NCBI GenBank assembly: GCA_025935235.1
Contig: JAICVT010000166.1
Coordinates: 1 to 9,410 of the forward strand
DNA: 9,410 nt
DNA from: Ktedonobacterales bacterium
GTDB lineage: Bacteria; Chloroflexota; Ktedonobacteria; Ktedonobacterales; JADMIN01
Direction: 5' to 3'
The position numbers were made by a program, and so were the translations under genes. The notes under the pieces were generated by a model. That model was not told the origin of the DNA and did not search any database. It was given only the letters and a program-made list of their open reading frames with translations. Positions within the stretch are counted from its first letter, which is position 1; each line of letters starts with the position of its first letter. Shown here piece by piece: positions 6,669-9,410 of the stretch.

Positions 6669-6716
6669 CCGATTCGTGAGGATTCGTGAGCGCCTACCAC
6701 CGGGCTATCGGTTTTT
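6648..6716 (+). terminator. Riboswitch-controlled intrinsic terminator
   Basis: AGCCCGG-A-TGGTAGG (6648-6662) pairs with CCTACCACCGGGCT (6693-6706): 14 bp with one bulged A, followed by ATCGG and TTTTT (6712-6716). The T-run begins five bases after the stem; CCGAT (6669-6673) could pair with ATCGG (6707-6711) to bring a hairpin up to the T-run. The loop holds a tandem repeat GATTCGTGAG x2 (6671-6690). The 5' arm is the 3' core of the PRPP aptamer, so ligand binding and termination exclude each other. Confidence 0.8.
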
Positions 6717-6984
6717 CTGGGGGTAGAGGCGGCCGAATCCTCCCGGTCTTCTCGATGCTGGCGGGTGATCGGTTGAGGGAGCCTGGCGCAGTCATTATTC
6801 ATCCTGTGCGCCAGGAGAAACGCGCCGCACATGCGCCACGCATGGGTTGTGATCGGCCCTGCGGGCGGGCAGCGCGCCTGACGCGCCATCGGCGAATCGT
6901 CTTGCGCATCGTCTACGCTGTCATCTCACAGGTAGCGACGCGACGCCTCTGGGGAGCGTCCTACCCAAAAGGAGCGCCTGCATC
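6717..6984 (+). other. Long 5' UTR between terminator and permease, with 9-bp hairpin
   Basis: These 268 nt contain no convincing gene. A perfect 9-bp hairpin CCTGGCGCA/TGCGCCAGG (6782-6790 with 6807-6815, 16-nt loop) and a small ATGCG-cca-CGCAT hairpin (6831-6843) are visible. The segment ends with AAAGGAG (6968-6974), the ribosome-binding site of the permease. No good second promoter was found. Confidence 0.5.
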
Positions 6985-8373
6985 ATGTCGATCCTCTCCT
7001 CTGACAGCCCAGCAACCACCAAGCTCGACACCGGGTTTGAGTCCACTGGCATCGAACGCGTCGAGGAGCATGACCGCGGCCATACGCAGCTGACCGATAC
7101 CATGTGGCTCTGGTGGTCGGCGAATTCGGTCGTCGCGACCGTCGCGCTCGGAACACTCAGCGCCTTCTTTGGGCTGGGCTTCTGGGGTACACTGGCTGTT
7201 ATCGTCGTCTTCAACCTGCTCGGCGCGCTGCCGGTCGCGTTCCTGAGCACCCTCGGCCCCAAGACGGGCCTGGCGCAGATGCCGCTCTCGCGGTTCGCGT
7301 TTGGCTTGCAGGGCGCCAAGCTTCCGGCCATCTTCAACGCCATCGCCTGCCTTGGCTGGAGCGCCGTCAACGCCATCATCGGGGCGGGCCTGCTGGTCGC
7401 GTGGAGCGGTGGCGCAATCCCACAGTGGCTGGCGCTGTTGATCCTGGCCACGCTGACCACAGTGGTGAGCGTCTTCGGCTATTTCATCGTGCACCGCTAC
7501 GAGCGGTTCGCCTGGATCCCGATGTTCATCCTGTTCGGCTTTGTCTTCTTCGTCGCGGCGCCGCATTTCAACATCGCGATTCCGGCCTCGGTGACGGGTC
7601 TGGCGCTGTTCGCCAGTGTGGCGACCTTCGGCGGCGCGGTCTTTGGCTATGCCGTCGGCTGGACCTCCTATGCCGCTGACTACACTCGCCGCCAACCGCA
7701 CTCCACGCCAGCCGGCAAAGTCTTCACCTATGCGCTGCTGGGCGTGACGGTGCCCTGCGTCATCCTGGAGACGCTGGGCGCGCTGCTGGCCACTACCGTC
7801 AAGGAGCTGCCCAGTAGCACGGGTACACTGATCTCCGAGAACATCGGCACGGGCGTGATCGCCAGCATCGTCATCCTGCTGCTGGCCTTCAGCACCATCG
7901 CCAACAACGTGCCGAACGACTACAGCTTTGCGCTCTCGCTCCAGGTGCTGGGTGTGAAGATTCCGCGCTGGATTCTGACGATCGTTGGCGCGGTGCTCTA
8001 CATTCTGATCGCGTTCGCCATCCAGGCCAACTTCAACCTGAACCTGGAAGGCTTCCTGCTGCTGATCGCGTACTGGCTGGGCAGCTATGCCATCATCAGC
8101 TTCATCGAGCATCGCTTCCGCAACGGAAACTATCCCGTGCAGGACTACACCGACGGCTCGAAGCTGCCGCCAGGTATCGCGGCGGTCGCGGCGATGATCG
8201 TGGGTCTGGCGGTTGCGGCGCTCGGCGTGAACCAGGCGGCGGTGATCGGCTTCGAGGGGCCGCTCTCGCACCTGCTGGCTGACGCCGACATCGGCTTCCC
8301 GCTGGCCGTCATCGCCAGTGGTATCCTGTACTACATCCTGCGCAAGTGGGAGATGGCGCGCTCCGGGCGCTAG
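6985..8373 (+). CDS. NCS1 family purine/cytosine permease, Fcy2-like
   Basis: Integral membrane protein of 462 aa with about 12 hydrophobic segments, typical of nucleobase:cation symport-1 carriers (LeuT fold), which import nucleobases with H+ or Na+. Fungal Fcy2-type signatures are visible: MWLWWSANSVVATVALG (40-56), FNLLGALPVAF (76-86), GLAQMPLSRFAFG (95-107), CLGWSAVN early in helix 3, and ANNVPNDYSFALSLQVLG (306-323). Fcy2 carriers move cytosine, adenine, guanine and hypoxanthine, so both the guanine-sensing leader and the downstream cytosine deaminase are consistent with it; the true substrate is not fixed by sequence. ATG 6985 is 10 nt after AAAGGAG. Controlled, by position, by the tandem guanine/PRPP riboswitch and terminator. 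The 652-aa minus-strand frame over this gene is an antisense shadow. Confidence 0.92.
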   Translation: MSILSSDSPATTKLDTGFESTGIERVEEHDRGHTQLTDTMWLWWSANSVVATVALGTLSAFFGLGFWGTLAVIVVFNLLGALPVAFLSTLGPKTGLAQMPLSRFAFGLQGAKLPAIFNAIACLGWSAVNAIIGAGLLVAWSGGAIPQWLALLILATLTTVVSVFGYFIVHRYERFAWIPMFILFGFVFFVAAPHFNIAIPASVTGLALFASVATFGGAVFGYAVGWTSYAADYTRRQPHSTPAGKVFTYALLGVTVPCVILETLGALLATTVKELPSSTGTLISENIGTGVIASIVILLLAFSTIANNVPNDYSFALSLQVLGVKIPRWILTIVGAVLYILIAFAIQANFNLNLEGFLLLIAYWLGSYAIISFIEHRFRNGNYPVQDYTDGSKLPPGIAAVAAMIVGLAVAALGVNQAAVIGFEGPLSHLLADADIGFPLAVIASGILYYILRKWEMARSGR

Positions 8374-8381
8374 TTCCTGGC

Positions 8382-8424
8382 CGTCAGCCAGCGCGACGCC
8401 GCACAGTGATCGCGCTGGCTGACG
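8382..8424. terminator. 15-bp hairpin after the permease stop
   Basis: A perfect 15-bp inverted repeat (8382-8396 with 8410-8424, 13-nt loop) starts 8 nt after the permease stop codon. No T-run follows on either strand, so it may be an RNA-stabilising or attenuating structure rather than a classic terminator. It could lower deaminase expression relative to the permease. Confidence 0.5.
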
Positions 8425-8431
8425 ACACACG

Positions 8432-8467
8432 CGAGGCCATCGCCCCCGATGCGGAGCGGTGGCCTCG
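8432..8467. repeat. 8-bp inverted repeat
   Basis: CGAGGCCA (8432-8439) and TGGCCTCG (8460-8467) are perfect inverted copies around a GC-rich 20-nt loop. It follows the 15-bp hairpin directly, so two hairpins stand in series between permease and deaminase. Function not known. Confidence 0.4.
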
Positions 8468-8486
8468 TCGTATGCGCGGCGATCCG

Positions 8487-8568
8487 GCGGTTGAAACCGC
8501 GGCTGAAGGGCCTGGCAGCCCACAACGTCCGCCTGCGCGGACGCGGGATAAGGCGCGGTTTCAACCGC
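8487..8568. repeat. Palindromic intergenic element with TTGAAA arms
   Basis: A perfect 15-bp inverted repeat (8487-8501 with 8554-8568) with arm sequence GCGGTTGAAACCGC encloses two inner hairpins: GGGC/GCCC near 8508-8520 and CGTCCGC-ctgc-GCGGACG (8526-8543). The arms are themselves near-palindromes. The cloverleaf shape and intergenic position are like dispersed REP/MITE-type elements. A related element lies at 9090-9208. Confidence 0.6.
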
Positions 8569-8622
8569 TGGCCGCTGTAATTGTTCGGTACGCCAGCGAG
8601 AGAGCAGAAAGGGTCGAGTTCG

Positions 8623-9060
8623 ATGGATGAGTTCATGCGCGTGGCCTATGAGGAGGCGTTGCAGGGGCAGCGCGAGGGCGGGATCCCGATTGGCTCGGCG
8701 CTGGTGATTGATGGGCGCGTCGTGGGGCGCGGCCACAATCGGCGTGTGCAGCAGGGCAGCGCCATCCTGCACGCCGAGATGGATTGCCTGGAGAACGCGG
8801 GCCGCCTGACAGCAGCCGACTATCGCCGCGCGACGCTCTATTCGACGCTCTCGCCGTGCGATATGTGCAGCGGCGCCTCGCTGCTCTACCAGATTCCAAA
8901 GATCATCGTCGGCGAGCATCAGACCTTTCAGGGGCCGGAGGAGTATGTGCGCTCGCGCGGAGTCGAGCTGGTGATCCTCGACGACCCCGACTGCATCACG
9001 CTGATGCGCGAGTTCATCGCCGCCAACCCGACGCTGTGGAACGAGGATATTGGGGTATAG
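8623..9060 (+). CDS. Cytosine deaminase, yeast Fcy1 type
   Basis: Zinc hydrolase of 145 aa in the cytidine-deaminase superfamily that converts cytosine to uracil and ammonia in the cytosol. Zinc ligands and catalytic residues are all present: H50-A51-E52 (E52 shuttles protons) and SPCDMC with C79 and C82. N39 in GRGHN and the tail WNEDIG (139-144, with D142) match residues that hold the pyrimidine in yeast Fcy1; the whole protein aligns by eye with Fcy1 from AYEEA to EDIG. It is unlike the TIM-barrel CodA of E. coli. Bacterial guanine deaminase is in the same superfamily but has a different C-terminus. Start ATG 8623 has AAAGGG (8608-8613) ahead of it; an upstream TTG frame extends over non-conserved sequence. 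It follows the permease by 249 nt, filled with hairpins and a repeat; I see no clear own promoter, so it may depend on the riboswitch transcript. Confidence 0.9.
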   Translation: MDEFMRVAYEEALQGQREGGIPIGSALVIDGRVVGRGHNRRVQQGSAILHAEMDCLENAGRLTAADYRRATLYSTLSPCDMCSGASLLYQIPKIIVGEHQTFQGPEEYVRSRGVELVILDDPDCITLMREFIAANPTLWNEDIGV

Positions 9061-9064
9061 AGGT

Positions 9065-9090
9065 GGCTAGGGGTCGCGGCTAGGGGTCGC
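9065..9090. repeat. Tandem 13-bp repeat
   Basis: GGCTAGGGGTCGC occurs twice without a gap (9065-9077 and 9078-9090), just after the deaminase stop and abutting the palindromic element. It may be a slippage or insertion duplication at the element's edge. Confidence 0.7.
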
Positions 9091-9208
9091 GGCCTTGAAA
9101 GGCCGACGCACGGCGTGACGGGGCACAAATGACCGCGTGCGCCGCTGCAGGCAGGCGCTCTGATTCGGCTTTCAAGCCGCCACCGCGTACTCCGGCCTTT
9201 CAAGGCCG
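9090..9208. repeat. Second palindromic element with TTGAAA arms
   Basis: A perfect 16-bp inverted repeat (9090-9105 with 9193-9208), arm CGGCCTTGAAAGGCCG, flanks ~87 nt that include a third such palindrome CGGCTTTCAAGCCG (9166-9179). Shares the TTGAAA/TTTCAA centre and GC-palindrome design with the element at 8487-8568 although the inner sequences differ. It fills the space between the convergent deaminase and dtd genes and may serve as their terminator. Confidence 0.6.
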
Positions 9209-9236
9209 AGAGCGCCAGGCCGCTCTCCGATTCGAC

Positions 9237-9410
9237 TCAGTTCGGCGCGCCCGCCCACTGGTCGGTGTCGAGCAGGATGGTGACGGGGCCGTCGTTGGTC
9301 AGCTCGACCTGCATGTCGGCGCCAAAGCGCCCGCCCTGCGTGGGAATGCCGTGGGCGCGCAGCTCTTCCATGAAGCGCGTAACCAGCGGCTCGGCGATGG
9401 CGGGCGCGGC
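9237..9410 (-). CDS. dtd: D-aminoacyl-tRNA deacylase, C-terminal part
   Basis: The last 57 codons of a minus-strand gene that continues beyond the right edge; the TGA stop is at 9237-9239. The visible part contains GGRFGADMQVELTNDGPVT and ends in ILLDTDQWAGAPN. The GRFGA run and the NxGPVT motif (with the Gly-Pro that enters the active site in Dtd dimers) are diagnostic. Dtd removes D-amino acids and glycine wrongly attached to tRNA, a chirality proofreading step. The N-terminal SQFTL motif lies outside the window. It is convergent with the deaminase gene. Confidence 0.9.
   Translation of the reverse strand, partial: AAPAIAEPLVTRFMEELRAHGIPTQGGRFGADMQVELTNDGPVTILLDTDQWAGAPN

Noticed and set aside
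6773..6801. Second promoter for the permease (TTGAGG, 17 nt, TATTCA)
   Set aside because: Only four and three of six bases match, and the -10 lies inside the loop of a stable hairpin.
6686..7093. GTG-started open frame through the terminator into the permease
   Set aside because: It begins inside the terminator loop, has no ribosome-binding site and overlaps the permease start out of frame.
8576..8581. TGTAAT as -10 of a deaminase promoter
   Set aside because: Five of six bases match but no -35 or extended -10 accompanies it, and the region upstream is the palindromic element.
6961..8919. Minus-strand open frame of 652 codons
   Set aside because: Lies opposite the permease and part of the deaminase, has Gln/Arg/Asp-rich shadow composition and no recognisable domain.
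8487..9208. CRISPR array
   Set aside because: The repeated units are inverted, not evenly spaced direct repeats with unique spacers, and no cas gene is present.

Overview
The window is GC-rich bacterial chromosome with dense genes and almost no spare sequence outside one long leader. Long antisense open frames are common, as expected at this base composition. The gene style (a methyltransferase fused to two family-2 glycosyltransferase domains, a membrane-anchored GH18-like protein, RNase HI and Dtd beside housekeeping tRNA genes) suggests a Chloroflexota or similar high-GC, non-proteobacterial lineage. That placement is an impression, not a proof.

Layout. Positions 1-2345 (minus) hold a large methyltransferase/glycosyltransferase that runs off the left edge. 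Histidyl-tRNA synthetase (2562-3962, plus) is followed closely by a small four-helix membrane protein (3982-4485, plus). This meets, tail to tail with a 4-nt overlap, a minus-strand pair: a GH18-like membrane-anchored protein (4482-5588) and an RNase HI (5720-6187). A 797-nt intergenic stretch (6188-6984) then precedes a plus-strand Fcy2-type purine/cytosine permease (6985-8373) and a yeast-type cytosine deaminase (8623-9060). The right edge holds the 3' end of a minus-strand dtd gene (9237 onward).

The main discovery is in the 797-nt stretch. It has a promoter with an extended -10 (6344-6373), a guanine-type purine riboswitch aptamer (6407-6479), a ykkC-family aptamer of the PRPP type (6482-6668) only three bases later, and one intrinsic terminator (6648-6716). 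The 5' arm of the terminator is built from the 3' conserved core of the PRPP aptamer. The sequence CCTACCA in the guanine aptamer (6443-6449) is identical to part of the terminator's 3' arm. It could therefore hold the terminator open when guanine is absent. This gives a two-input gate: guanine closes the gene, PRPP opens it. Tandem guanine-PRPP riboswitches are known, mainly for de novo purine genes in Firmicutes. Here the gate sits ahead of a permease/cytosine-deaminase pair, so purine and PRPP status would control nucleobase uptake and pyrimidine salvage.

How the genes could work together: the permease imports cytosine and/or purines, and the deaminase turns cytosine into uracil, which a uracil phosphoribosyltransferase elsewhere would join to PRPP to make UMP. 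PRPP would then be both the regulatory signal and the co-substrate of the salvage product. Between and after the two genes are palindromic elements with TTGAAA/TTTCAA arms that look like one dispersed repeat family.
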